A stretch of 64,000 nucleotides of DNA from assembly GCA_002841885.1 (NCBI GenBank), contig PHBE01000004.1:62001-126000 (forward strand), read 5' to 3'. The translations under genes were made by a program, and so were the position numbers. The stretch comes from Deltaproteobacteria bacterium HGW-Deltaproteobacteria-18 (GTDB taxonomy: Bacteria; Desulfobacterota; Desulfovibrionia; Desulfovibrionales; Desulfomicrobiaceae). Shown in pieces: positions 1 through 8,457 of this stretch. Position 1 is the stretch's first letter; each line of letters starts with the position of its first letter. The notes beneath the pieces are model-generated. The model worked only from the letters and a program-made list of their open reading frames with translations, made no database searches and was not told where the DNA came from.

Positions 1-45
1 AAGAACTGACCCTCCCCTCTATCGCCTGGCCGTCACTGTGCATGA

Positions 46-76
46 AAAAGGCCCGAGGAAATCCTGCGGGCCTTTC
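46..76 (-). terminator. Rho-independent terminator downstream of pfkA
   Basis: GGCCCGAGGA pairs with TCCT-G-CGGGCC around a two-base loop. Read on the minus strand the hairpin ends in five T. It lies about 180 bases beyond the pfkA stop and could also stop plus-strand transcription entering from the left. The 77-259 stretch up to the pfkA stop shows no convincing gene. Confidence 0.7.
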
Positions 77-259
77 CGTTTTCCGGACACGGACGTCACC
101 TGAACCTCAGTAATGGCAGGGCGGAACACAAGGGCAGAGCCCAGGCGGCAAGGCGATACGCCCCACGTCCTGCCCTGAGAATTCCACCGGCCGTTTCCAT
201 GGCCGGGCGAGTCGGGTGCGCGACCCTGCAGCAAAATCCCGGGACGTGGGAAGAAATGC

Positions 260-1363
260 TTACATGGCACCCCGTCCGAGGTTCACGCCCGTGGCCTCGG
301 CCGTGCGGATGAGCTGGTGATCCAGGGGTACGGTGCGGCAGATCCCGGCCAGTTCGGCCAGGGGCACCAGAACGATGTCCGGGGTCTTGAGGGCGACCAT
401 GGTTCCGAACTCGCCGCGCGCGGCCGCGTCAACGGCCGCCGCGCCGAGCCGTGTGCCGAGCACCCGGTCGAAGGCCGTGGGCGAACCGCCGCGCTGGATG
501 TGGCCCAGGACCGTGGTCCGCACCTCAAGCGGAATGCTCTCGCGAATCTGATTGGCCAGGTGAAAGCCGATGCCGCCCAGCTGCTCCACTCCCTGCAGAC
601 GCGTGGCGGCCGTGCCCTGGGTGATGCGCTCGCCGCCCTCCTCCCTGGCCCCCTCGGCCACCATGACGATGCTGAAGGGGCTGCCGCCCTGCAGCCGATG
701 CCGGATTTTGGTCACCACGTTGTCGAGGACATATGGAATCTCGGGGATGAGGATGATGTGCGCTCCCCCGGCCAGACCCGCCTCCAGGGCGATCCACCCG
801 GCATTGCGGCCCATGACCTCCAGAATCATGACCCGGTCGTGGCTGCGGCCCGTGGAGTGCAGCCGGTCCATGGCATCGCAGGCCACCTGCACGGCCGTCT
901 GGAAACCAAAGGTGTAGTCAGTGCCAAAGAGATCGTTGTCGATGGTCTTCGGTATGCCGACCACGGGCAGGCCCATCTCCTGGAATTTGTGCCCCAGCTC
1001 CAGGGTGCCTTCGCCGCCGACCACAAAGAGGCAGTCGAGCTCCAGGGAACGAAAGGTGTCCATGGCCTGGCCCGAAAGATCGCGGGTCATGATCTCTCCC
1101 TTCTCGTCGAACTCGCGGTAGGCAAAGGGATTGCCCTTGTTGGTCGTGCCGAGAATGGTCCCGCCCAGGGTCAGGATATCCTTGGTATTGCGGGTGGTGA
1201 GCGGCATTGTGCGACCGAAGACGAGGCCGTCGAAACCGTCCTCGAGCCCCACCACCTCGGCGCCGTACTGGATGATGGCCGTGCGGGTCACGGCCCGGAT
1301 GACGGCGTTGAGACCGGAGCAGTCGCCCCCGCCCGTCAGGATGCCTACGCGTTTCAAACCCAT
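260..1363 (-). CDS. pfkA: 6-phosphofructokinase (group III type, probably ATP-dependent)
   Basis: A 367-residue protein of the PfkA family, which phosphorylates fructose 6-phosphate in glycolysis. The start is the ATG at 1363, preceded by AGGAGGAAGC; an upstream in-frame ATG at 1429 lacks a ribosome site and would add 22 non-family residues. The N-terminus has the nucleotide loop GGDCSGLN. The phosphoryl-donor region reads GGEGT, glycine at the position that is Asp in PPi enzymes, which points to ATP. The catalytic loop reads PKTIDND, with the lysine seen in PPi enzymes and in group III ATP enzymes of actinobacteria and spirochaetes. The donor is therefore inferred to be ATP but not proven. 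The gene stands alone, divergent from the acid-sugar operon. Confidence 0.93.
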   Translation of the reverse strand: MGLKRVGILTGGGDCSGLNAVIRAVTRTAIIQYGAEVVGLEDGFDGLVFGRTMPLTTRNTKDILTLGGTILGTTNKGNPFAYREFDEKGEIMTRDLSGQAMDTFRSLELDCLFVVGGEGTLELGHKFQEMGLPVVGIPKTIDNDLFGTDYTFGFQTAVQVACDAMDRLHSTGRSHDRVMILEVMGRNAGWIALEAGLAGGAHIILIPEIPYVLDNVVTKIRHRLQGGSPFSIVMVAEGAREEGGERITQGTAATRLQGVEQLGGIGFHLANQIRESIPLEVRTTVLGHIQRGGSPTAFDRVLGTRLGAAAVDAAARGEFGTMVALKTPDIVLVPLAELAGICRTVPLDHQLIRTAEATGVNLGRGAM

Positions 1364-1633
1364 GCTTCCTCCTGGAACAACGATTTCTTCATGATTGCCT
1401 CCTACATCGGCAGCGCATCGCCCGTCCATCCCCGGATCGAAACCTCACCGCAAGCCAGGGCATGAGCAGATCACAACCCGGATCCGAGTCAAAACGCTCT
1501 CCAAGGAGCATGCCCCATGAAAGAAAATCACCTGCTCCATTGTCGAACTCTCGCAAATTGGCAGGTTCGAAGCTTTCCGCCAGGTCAGCAGCTCACGCAG
1601 AATGGAAGGATTCCATGATTTCAATTTGATGTG

Positions 1634-1711
1634 TTTTTTTGTTTGAATAATGTTGTTTTTTGTTTAAAACATATTGACCGCATCGACTTAATCTGAAAAC
1701 AAAACAAAAAA
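1634..1711. promoter_or_regulatory. Candidate operator: three copies of TTTTTTGTTT before the DeoR gene
   Basis: Two direct copies of TTTTTTGTTT (1635-1644 and 1656-1665) and one inverted copy (AAACAAAAAA, 1702-1711) lie 35-110 bases upstream of the DeoR-family gene. T-rich repeated half-sites are typical of DeoR-family operators. A TATAAA at 1724 may be part of a promoter. The rest of the 1364-1744 pfkA/deoR gap shows nothing else. Function is inference. Confidence 0.45.
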
Positions 1712-1744
1712 GCACACCAATTCTATAAAAAATTTGAGAAAATC

Positions 1745-2530
1745 ATGTTGCCAGCCGATCGCCGCAAGCACATCCTGGAACACATACTGACCCAGGGCAG
1801 CGCCAACACCGAGGCCCTGGCCCGTCAATATGGCGTATCGACCATGACCATACGCCGCGACCTGCGTCTTTTGGAGGAGCAACGCCGGATCCAGGTCACC
1901 CACGGAGGGGCCGTGCCTCCGAGTTTCCTGCACGAGGACCTGCCCTACGAGAGCAAGAAGGTGTCCTGCCTGAAAGCCAAGCGCGCCATCGCCAGGATCG
2001 CCGCGGAAATGGTCGAGGACAACAGCTGCATCATCCTCGACGCCGGAACCACCACCCTCGAACTTGCCTTCCTGCTACGCAACCGCCACCTCACCGTCGT
2101 CACCACCGACCTGCAGATCGCCCTCGTCCTGTCCCAGTCTCCCACCGTCACCGTGCATACCACGGGCGGCTTCGTCGAACGCATCACCGGCGCCCACGTC
2201 GGCGAGGCAGCCATGTCCTTCCTGGCCTCGGTCAACGCGACCCAGGCCTTCATCGGCACCAATGTCTGGGACGCCGCCCACGGAGTGGCCACCACCACGG
2301 CCGTCAAGCAACACCTCAAACGACGCATGATGAACAGCGCCGGGCAGAGCGTCCTGCTGGCCGATTCGAGCAAGTACGGAGTTTGCAGCACCTGGCGCGT
2401 GGCCGGGCTGGCCGATTTTTCCTGCATCATCACTGACATGGAGCTGTCCGGCGAACAACGCGAAGCCGTCAGCGCCGTCGGCGCGAAGCTGCGCCTGGCC
2501 GAAGGCGAGAAACCCGGATCCGGTAACTGA
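1745..2530 (+). CDS. DeoR-family transcriptional regulator
   Basis: A 261-residue DeoR/GlpR-type repressor. Residues 1-57 form the winged helix-turn-helix (RRKHILEHI..., VSTMTIRRDL) ending in the family HGGAVP motif. Residues 75-235 are the sugar-phosphate sensing domain, with DAGTTTLELA corresponding to the effector-binding loop. It is the first gene of a run that continues, 14 bases on, with the acid-sugar kinase, PdxA and TRAP genes, so it is probably their local regulator with a phosphorylated acid sugar or DHAP as effector (inference). The ribosome site is weak (GAGAAAA), which fits a low-level, possibly autoregulated repressor. Confidence 0.9.
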   Translation: MLPADRRKHILEHILTQGSANTEALARQYGVSTMTIRRDLRLLEEQRRIQVTHGGAVPPSFLHEDLPYESKKVSCLKAKRAIARIAAEMVEDNSCIILDAGTTTLELAFLLRNRHLTVVTTDLQIALVLSQSPTVTVHTTGGFVERITGAHVGEAAMSFLASVNATQAFIGTNVWDAAHGVATTTAVKQHLKRRMMNSAGQSVLLADSSKYGVCSTWRVAGLADFSCIITDMELSGEQREAVSAVGAKLRLAEGEKPGSGN

Positions 2531-2544
2531 AGGCGGAGGAAACT

Positions 2545-3867
2545 ATGTGTGAAGTGGCCGTCATCGCCGATGACCTGACCGGCGCAAATGCCACGGGTGC
2601 CCTGCTTGCCGGCAAGGGGCTCAAGGTCATTACCTGCCTGGGGCTTGAGGGTTTCGTGTCCAGCAGTTCCACGGAGTTCGACGCGGTCTGCATCAGCACG
2701 GACAGCCGCCTGATTCCGGCTTCCGCTGCCCGCGAAGCCGTGCACGCAGCGGTTTCGACCTTCATGTCCATGCGGCCCAAAGTGATCAGCAAACGCATCG
2801 ACAGCACCTTGCGCGGCAATGTCGGAGCCGAAATCGAGGCGGCCCTCGAAGTCATGGGCGACGAGACCCTGGCCGTGGTGGTGCCGGTCTTTCCGGCCTC
2901 CGGGCGCATAGCCGTGGGCGGCTATCTCATCGTCAACGGCGTGCCGCTGGAAAAGACGGCCATCGCCAATGATCCGGCCACACCCGTGCACTCATCCCTT
3001 CCCGCGACCATCATCGCCGAGCAGACCACCCTGCCCATCGACCGCCTGGACCTTTCCACGGTCATGGCCGGCCCGGATGCCATCGCCGCAGCAGTCAGCG
3101 CCAGGCGCAACAACGGCGCACGCATCATTGTGGCAGACGCCGTGACCGATGCCGACATCGCTGCGATCGCCTCAGGCCTGACCCGGCTCGACTTTCCCAT
3201 CCTCTCCGCAGACCCGGGCCCCTTCACTTCCGCGCTGGCCGAAGCACGCGGAGTAGGAGTCAGAAGAACGCTCGAGGACGCCGTGCTGCTGACCATCGGC
3301 AGCGCCTCGGACCCGACCTGCCGCCAGATCGAGGCCCTGCGCCTGGCCGAGTCATGCGCCCTGACGCGCATCGACTGCCGCAGGCTCGTCCTCGAAGAGA
3401 CCCGAACCAAAGAAATTTCCCGCGCCGTCCGCTTCCTGCGCGACCATGCCGGCACGGCGCCAGTCCTTGGCGTTTATACAGTGGAACGCCGCGAAGACGT
3501 CTATGTGCTCGGCGAACTCGCAGAGCAAAGCGGCCTGGCCCTGCACGAAGTATCAAGCCGCATCAACTCCGGTCTGGCCGAAATCAGCGCAACCCTGCTG
3601 GGTGACCCGAATTCCCGTATTGGCGGCCTGTACACTTCCGGCGGAGAGGTGACCTTGTCCGTTGCCCGCCAACTGGGTGCTGTCGGCTTCAGCGTTCGCG
3701 ACGAGGTGCTTCCCCTGGCCGTATACGGCCGTCTGGTCCAGGGAGCCTGCCACGATCTGCCCATCGTCACCAAAGGCGGATTTGTGGGGGACACCCAGAG
3801 TCTTGTGCAATGCGTGCGTTACCTCAAGACCAAGATTTCCACCCGAACCAAACTCACAACCACATAG
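2545..3867 (+). CDS. Four-carbon acid sugar kinase (DUF1537; DtnK/DenK/OtnK family)
   Basis: A 440-residue protein with the two-domain DUF1537 fold. The N-terminal acid-sugar-binding domain begins with [14 protein letters not shown] (residues 8-21). The C-terminal nucleotide-binding domain carries the glycine-rich TSGGEV motif near residue 365 and a K-G-G-F-V-G segment near 410. Length matches the family. Characterised members phosphorylate D-threonate, D-erythronate or related acids at O4. A neighbouring PdxA2 then oxidises the product to a 2-keto acid that decarboxylates to DHAP. The ribosome site GGCGGAGG is strong. The pairing with PdxA and a TRAP transporter favours D-threonate or D-erythronate; sequence alone does not decide which. 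Confidence 0.88.
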   Translation: MCEVAVIADDLTGANATGALLAGKGLKVITCLGLEGFVSSSSTEFDAVCISTDSRLIPASAAREAVHAAVSTFMSMRPKVISKRIDSTLRGNVGAEIEAALEVMGDETLAVVVPVFPASGRIAVGGYLIVNGVPLEKTAIANDPATPVHSSLPATIIAEQTTLPIDRLDLSTVMAGPDAIAAAVSARRNNGARIIVADAVTDADIAAIASGLTRLDFPILSADPGPFTSALAEARGVGVRRTLEDAVLLTIGSASDPTCRQIEALRLAESCALTRIDCRRLVLEETRTKEISRAVRFLRDHAGTAPVLGVYTVERREDVYVLGELAEQSGLALHEVSSRINSGLAEISATLLGDPNSRIGGLYTSGGEVTLSVARQLGAVGFSVRDEVLPLAVYGRLVQGACHDLPIVTKGGFVGDTQSLVQCVRYLKTKISTRTKLTTT

Positions 3868-3877
3868 AGGTCATATA

Positions 3878-4882
3878 ATGTCGAAACCAATCATTTGCGT
3901 TCCCATGGGCGACCCGGCCGGTATCGGCCCCGAGATAGTGGCGGCCGCTGCCGTTTCTCCCGGCATCCTTGAAAATGCCCGCCTGGTGGTCATCGGCCAC
4001 GAGCCCACCCTGCGCCAGGCTGCGAAGCTCATGAACATCGAACCGGTCTTGAACCGCATTGCCGAATCCTGCGACGACGTCCGTGAGGGAGTTGTCAATC
4101 TGATCCATCTGGACAACGTTGACCTTGCAGCACTTCGCTACGGCGAAGTCCAGGCCATGTGCGGACAGGCAGCCTTCGACTGCATCGCCCTGGCCGTAAA
4201 ACTGGCCATGGACGGACGCGTTGACGCCCTGGCCACGACGCCCATCAACAAAGAGGCCCTCAAGGCCGCCGAGATAGACTACATCGGCCACACCGAGATT
4301 CTGGCCGACCTGAGTGCCAGCACCGACCCCCTGACCATGTTCCAGGTGCATGACCTGCGCGTTTTCTTTCTCACCCGCCACCTGTCCCTGGCCGACGCCT
4401 GCAAGGCCGTGACCCAGGAGCGCCTCTATTCCTACATCAAGCGCTGCACCGACGCCCTGAAACTACTGGGAGTGGACGATCCGTCCCTGGCCGTGGCCGG
4501 CTTGAACCCGCACTGCGGCGAACATGGCCTCTTCGGCGACGAGGAAGTCCGCGAAATGGAACCGGCCATCGCCCGCGCTCAGGCCGAAGGCTACCGAGTG
4601 GACGGCCCCCGCCCCGCCGACTCCGTCTTCCATTTCGCCCTCAAGGGTGCGTGGGACGCGGTTCTGTCGCTGTACCACGACCAGGGGCACATCGCGACAA
4701 AGATGGTCGACTTCGAACGAACCATCTCCTTGACCCTGGGCATGCCCTTCCTGCGTACGTCCGTGGACCACGGCACGGCCTTCGACATCGCGGGGAAAGG
4801 ACAGGCCAGCAGCGTGAGCATGGTGGAAGCCATTCGACTGGCCACCCTCTACGCGCCGCGTTTCCGAAGAAATCTGGGCTGA
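3878..4882 (+). CDS. pdxA2: 4-phospho-acid sugar dehydrogenase, PdxA2 type
   Basis: A 334-residue member of the PdxA family, starting at the ATG preceded by AGAGGT at 3865; the open frame extends further upstream inside the kinase gene but not as family sequence. It begins with [11 protein letters not shown], typical of PdxA, and contains HTEILADLS, the [11 protein letters not shown] segment and [11 protein letters not shown] with metal-binding His/Asp residues. PdxA proper oxidises 4-phosphohydroxythreonine in vitamin B6 synthesis. Here the direct link to a DUF1537 kinase makes the PdxA2 role more likely: oxidation of D-threonate 4-phosphate or D-erythronate 4-phosphate to DHAP and CO2. It follows the kinase by 10 bases and precedes dctP by 86. 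Confidence 0.88.
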   Translation: MSKPIICVPMGDPAGIGPEIVAAAAVSPGILENARLVVIGHEPTLRQAAKLMNIEPVLNRIAESCDDVREGVVNLIHLDNVDLAALRYGEVQAMCGQAAFDCIALAVKLAMDGRVDALATTPINKEALKAAEIDYIGHTEILADLSASTDPLTMFQVHDLRVFFLTRHLSLADACKAVTQERLYSYIKRCTDALKLLGVDDPSLAVAGLNPHCGEHGLFGDEEVREMEPAIARAQAEGYRVDGPRPADSVFHFALKGAWDAVLSLYHDQGHIATKMVDFERTISLTLGMPFLRTSVDHGTAFDIAGKGQASSVSMVEAIRLATLYAPRFRRNLG

Positions 4883-4968
4883 AAGCGCCCCGCAAGCGAG
4901 TCTTGTCCGCCCCATATCGGGGTGTGGCGTATATAACCCCGCGTCAAGCGATACTTCACGGAGGAGTC

Positions 4969-5952
4969 ATGATGAAAAAGGCAATGTGTTGGGCCCTGGC
5001 GGCCATCGTCTGCATTCTGTTTGCAGCGCCCGTTCAGGCCGAGAAAATGGTGCTTCGTGTATCCATCACCCTTGATCCGTCTTCGCACTACTACAAGGGT
5101 TTGGAGATGTTGGACAAGCTGCTCAAGGAACGCACCAACGGCGACCTGGGTCTCGAAATCTACCACTCCGCCCAGCTCGGCTCCGAGCGTGACGCCGTGG
5201 AAGGCGTGTCCCTCGGCACCTTGGAAATGACTCTGAGCTCCACGGGCCCCCTTGGCAACTTCACCAAGGACTTCATGATCTTCGACCTGCCCTTCATCAT
5301 CCAGGACCGTGAAAAAGCCTATGCCTGGATGGATGGTCCCGAAGGCCAGCGCATCCTGAGTTCACTGATGAGCCAGAACATCGTCGGTCTTTCCATCTGG
5401 GAAAACGGCTTTCGTCACCTCACCAACTCCCAGCGCCCCGTGGTCAACCCTGAAGACGCCAAGGGTCTCAAGATCCGTTTGATGGAAAACCCGGTGCATC
5501 TGGCTACCTTCCGTGCCCTGGGCGCATACCCCACTCCAATGCCCTTCGGCGAACTGTTCACGGCCCTGCAGCAGAAGACCGTGGATGGCCAGGAAAACCC
5601 GCTGGTCATCATCGAGACCTCCAAGTTCTATGAAGTCCAGAACCAGCTGGCACTCTCCGGCCACTTCTATTCCCCGGCCATTCTGCTGATCAACAAAACC
5701 GTGTGGGAAGAGAAGCTGACAGACGCGCAACGCAAGATCTTCATGGAAGCCGCTGCCGAAGCCCGCGACTGGGAACGCAATTACAGCCGCGAGATGGACA
5801 TGAAGCTGGCCGAAACCTTGAAGTCCCGCGGCATGAACGTGACCGAGCCCGACAAGAAGGTCTGGAAAGATGCCGTAGCCTCTGTTTACAAGGAGTTCGA
5901 AGGCACTCTCGGCAAGGACGCCATCCAGAGCCTCATCGACGCACAGAAGTAA
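4969..5952 (+). CDS. dctP: TRAP transporter substrate-binding protein DctP
   Basis: A 327-residue periplasmic binding protein. The start ATGATG follows GGAGGAG. Residues 1-25 form a signal peptide ending APVQA. The mature part shows DctP hallmarks: ALGSERDAVEGVSLG-like early helix, the GLKIRLMENP segment whose arginine usually pairs with the substrate carboxylate, and VDGQENPL. It delivers the substrate to DctQM in the membrane. Linked to an acid-sugar kinase and dehydrogenase, the ligand is probably a C4 sugar acid rather than succinate (inference from context). It is followed by a hairpin that likely limits read-through into dctQ. Confidence 0.93.
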   Translation: MMKKAMCWALAAIVCILFAAPVQAEKMVLRVSITLDPSSHYYKGLEMLDKLLKERTNGDLGLEIYHSAQLGSERDAVEGVSLGTLEMTLSSTGPLGNFTKDFMIFDLPFIIQDREKAYAWMDGPEGQRILSSLMSQNIVGLSIWENGFRHLTNSQRPVVNPEDAKGLKIRLMENPVHLATFRALGAYPTPMPFGELFTALQQKTVDGQENPLVIIETSKFYEVQNQLALSGHFYSPAILLINKTVWEEKLTDAQRKIFMEAAAEARDWERNYSREMDMKLAETLKSRGMNVTEPDKKVWKDAVASVYKEFEGTLGKDAIQSLIDAQK

Positions 5953-5957
5953 TCCTG

Positions 5958-5988
5958 GGGAGCGGCCCCGCGGCCGCTCCCTTTTTTT
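5958..5988 (+). terminator. Intercistronic hairpin/attenuator between dctP and dctQ
   Basis: GGGAGCGGCC (5958-5967) and GGCCGCTCCC (5972-5981) form a perfect 10-bp stem with a 4-base loop followed by seven T. It is a canonical intrinsic terminator placed inside the operon, 20 bases before the dctQ start. Partial termination would make the soluble DctP in excess over the membrane subunits. Confidence 0.85.
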
Positions 5989-6007
5989 CCGCAGCAAGGA
6001 GGTCCGC

Positions 6008-6484
6008 GTGCGCAAGATCTTGGACAACATAGAGGAATACGCCCTGCTGGTGCTGCTACCGGCCATGGTCGTGGTGGTCCTGCTGGCCACCCTGGCCCGC
6101 TACACGGGGCTCTTTTCCATGTTCTGGGGCGAGGAACTGGCCCGGTACATCATGGTCTACCTGGCCTACATCGGCATGTCCCTGGCCATGAAGCGCGGCG
6201 CGCACATCGGGGTGACCTTCATCACGGACCAGTTCACCCATCCCGCCGCCGTGGCCTTTTTCAAGATTCTGCGCCTGCTCATCGTCCTGACCTTCTGCGG
6301 CGTCATCACCTGGTTTCTGTCCAAGATCATCGCCAATCAGATGTCTTCGGGACAGACCTCGCCATCCCTGTGGATTCCCATCTGGATCCCTTACGCAGCG
6401 GTGCCCCTGGGCATGATGCTCATGGCGTGGAGGGCTGTCGAAGCCTTCGTCATCGACTGGAAACAGTCCGGAAAGGAGGCATAA
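6008..6484 (+). CDS. dctQ: TRAP transporter small permease DctQ
   Basis: A 158-residue inner-membrane protein with four hydrophobic segments (about 14-34, 48-66, 88-108, 126-146), the DctQ topology. The start is GTG at 6008 behind AAGGAGGT. A conserved WGEELARYIMVYLAYIG stretch identifies the family. It binds the large permease DctM to form the sodium-driven translocon. Its TAA stop is immediately followed by the dctM ATG, so the two are translationally coupled. Confidence 0.92.
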   Translation: MRKILDNIEEYALLVLLPAMVVVVLLATLARYTGLFSMFWGEELARYIMVYLAYIGMSLAMKRGAHIGVTFITDQFTHPAAVAFFKILRLLIVLTFCGVITWFLSKIIANQMSSGQTSPSLWIPIWIPYAAVPLGMMLMAWRAVEAFVIDWKQSGKEA

Positions 6485-7771
6485 ATGGGCCTCGCAATGT
6501 TTCTGACGCTTTTCGTACTGCTCTGTCTGGGCGTGCCCATCGCCGTATGCATAGGCTTCGCCTCCATCGCAGGCATGCTGGTCACCAGCCTGCCGACCAA
6601 CCCCATCGTCATCGGGCAACGAATGTTCACGGCCGTGGACTCCTTCCCCTTCATGGCCATCCCCTTTTTCATGCTGGCCGGCGGTATCATGGAGCACGGC
6701 GGCATCTCGCGGCGACTGGTTCGCCTGGCCTCGACCCTGGTCGGATCCCTGCGTGGAGGCCTGGGGCTCATCACCGTGGTTGCCTCGGCTTTCTTCGGAG
6801 CCATCAGCGGCTCCAACCCGGCCACGGTGGCTGCCATAGGCGGCATCATGGCCCCATCCATGATCAAGAAGAAATACCCCGCGGATTTCGCTGCCGCCAT
6901 CTGTGCGGCCAGCGGCACATTGGGCGTCATCATTCCGCCCTCCATACCCATGATCACCTACGGCGTCGTGGCCGGTGTTTCCATCGGCGACCTCTTTCTG
7001 GCCGGCATCATACCCGGACTGTTCCTGGCCCTGGTGCTCTGCATCAGTGTCTGGGCCATGGCCGCCAGGCTGAACATCCCCATGGAAAACGCCGTCTCCG
7101 GCCGCGAGGTGCTGGCCGCCTTCGGCGACGCGAGCCTGGCACTGATCATGCCCGGCATCATTCTCGGCGGCATCTACGGCGGCGTTTTCACGCCCACGGA
7201 GGCCGGCGCCGTGGCCACGGCCTACAGCCTGCTCGTCAGCGTCCTGGTTTACCGCGAGATGGACTTGGCCACCCTGCGCACGGTCATCGTCAAGGCCAGC
7301 ATCAGTTCGGCCATAGTCTTCTTCGTCATCGCCACATCGCAGTCCTTTTCCTGGCTCATAAACGTGGGGCGCATCTCGCAACTCATCGCCACGACCATGC
7401 TCGGCCTGACCAGCGAACCGTTCCTGATCATGACCCTGATCAACGTACTGTTGCTCTTCCTGGGAATATTTCTGGAGACCCAGGCAATCATCCTGCTCAT
7501 GGCTCCCATCCTGTTGCCGATAGCTCAAACCATCGGTCTGGACCCATTGCATCTGGGCATCATCATCGTGGTCAACACCTCCATCGGCATGATCACGCCG
7601 CCAATGGCAGTGAATCTGTTCGTGGCCCAGGGCATAGTGCGTGAATACGGCACCACCCTTGAGCGCATCAGCCGCAGGATCATCCCCTTCTTTCTGGCCG
7701 AACTTGTGGCGCTCCTCCTGATCAGCAACTTTCCACCCCTCTCCCTGGGATTGTTGCAGCTCATCCGTTAA
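6485..7771 (+). CDS. dctM: TRAP transporter large permease DctM
   Basis: A 428-residue, about 12-helix membrane protein of the DctM/SiaM family, the ion-coupled transport subunit. Family segments include FPFMAIPFFMLAGGIM, SGSNPATVAAIGGIM and IIPPSIPMITYG. The start ATG abuts the dctQ stop; its ribosome site (GGAAAGGAGG) lies in the dctQ 3' end. A strong terminator lies 28 bases downstream, closing the acid-sugar operon. Confidence 0.93.
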   Translation: MGLAMFLTLFVLLCLGVPIAVCIGFASIAGMLVTSLPTNPIVIGQRMFTAVDSFPFMAIPFFMLAGGIMEHGGISRRLVRLASTLVGSLRGGLGLITVVASAFFGAISGSNPATVAAIGGIMAPSMIKKKYPADFAAAICAASGTLGVIIPPSIPMITYGVVAGVSIGDLFLAGIIPGLFLALVLCISVWAMAARLNIPMENAVSGREVLAAFGDASLALIMPGIILGGIYGGVFTPTEAGAVATAYSLLVSVLVYREMDLATLRTVIVKASISSAIVFFVIATSQSFSWLINVGRISQLIATTMLGLTSEPFLIMTLINVLLLFLGIFLETQAIILLMAPILLPIAQTIGLDPLHLGIIIVVNTSIGMITPPMAVNLFVAQGIVREYGTTLERISRRIIPFFLAELVALLLISNFPPLSLGLLQLIR

Positions 7772-7799
7772 CGCCGAGTCCGCTCACAAAACGACAAAA

Positions 7800-7837
7800 G
7801 GCCTGCCGATGCATCACACCGGCAGGCCCCTTTTTTT
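7800..7837 (+). terminator. Terminator of the acid-sugar/TRAP operon
   Basis: GGCCTGCCG (7800-7808) pairs with CGGCAGGCC (7820-7828) and is followed by CC and seven T. It separates dctM from the convergent DUF4242 gene and closes the operon. Confidence 0.9.
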
Positions 7838-7869
7838 CCGCTACCTGAAACTCTCGTTTGGTCCCGCGC

Positions 7870-8145
7870 CTAACCTTCGGAAGTGGTCGGATCGATGATG
7901 GTCTTGACTTCGCTTACGCTGTTGGCCGGGAAGCCGCCCTTGGTGGCATGCTCGCGCACGGCCTCCTCGCTGGGCGCGATGTACACGCAATAGATCTTGT
8001 CCGGCGTCACGAAGCTCTCCACCCACTGGATGGACGGTCCCATCTCCTGCAGCACTCCGCAGGAATGTTTGGAAATGCCTTGCAGGGTTTCGGCGGACAT
8101 GCTGCCCGCGCCGGGGATCTCGCGCTCGATGATGTACTTGGGCAT
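7870..8145 (-). CDS. DUF4242 (SCO4226-like) small protein
   Basis: A 91-residue protein starting MPKYIIEREIPGAGSM and containing KIYCVYIAPSEEAVREHA, typical of the DUF4242 ferredoxin-like fold. The start ATG at 8145 has AGAGGAG upstream; a longer open frame reaching 8259 has no ribosome site. A streptomycete member binds nickel as a dimer, but metal binding here is not shown. It is convergent with the TRAP operon and shares no clear pathway with it. Confidence 0.8.
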   Translation of the reverse strand: MPKYIIEREIPGAGSMSAETLQGISKHSCGVLQEMGPSIQWVESFVTPDKIYCVYIAPSEEAVREHATKGGFPANSVSEVKTIIDPTTSEG

Positions 8146-8457
8146 GAAAGGCTCCTCTGGGTTAAAAGTCCATGTTGCATGGGTGGGACAGCTTCTTGGA
8201 CAAAGCCCCCCCTTGGGCCATACAAAAATGCGGCCAAAAGGAGACGGCTTCCGCAACACGTTCCAATGTCAGGCTTTTCAGCCAATCCTGCGCATCATGC
8301 ACGGCATTGGAGGGCATGCGTGCGGACATTTTCTGTTTCCAAATCGAACAGATTTCATCCCGCATTTGTGTCAAAAAGAAACACGAAAGTCAGATGTACT
8401 CGCCTTTTTGACCCCGGATGCCATCGCGACCGGCCGGAGTCCTTCGATGTCCCCCTC
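8146..8457. other. Intergenic region, one doubtful small frame
   Basis: A minus-strand frame from an ATG at 8365 to a TAA at 8162 encodes 67 residues ending 16 bases before the DUF4242 start. It lacks a ribosome site and matches no family I recognise, so it is not called a gene. No terminator for metY with a T tract was found. Confidence 0.3.

Noticed and set aside
6056-7552. 498-codon minus-strand open frame opposite dctQ/dctM
   Set aside because: It is the low-complexity antisense shadow of two clear TRAP genes (Gly/Asp/His-rich translation, no family pattern).
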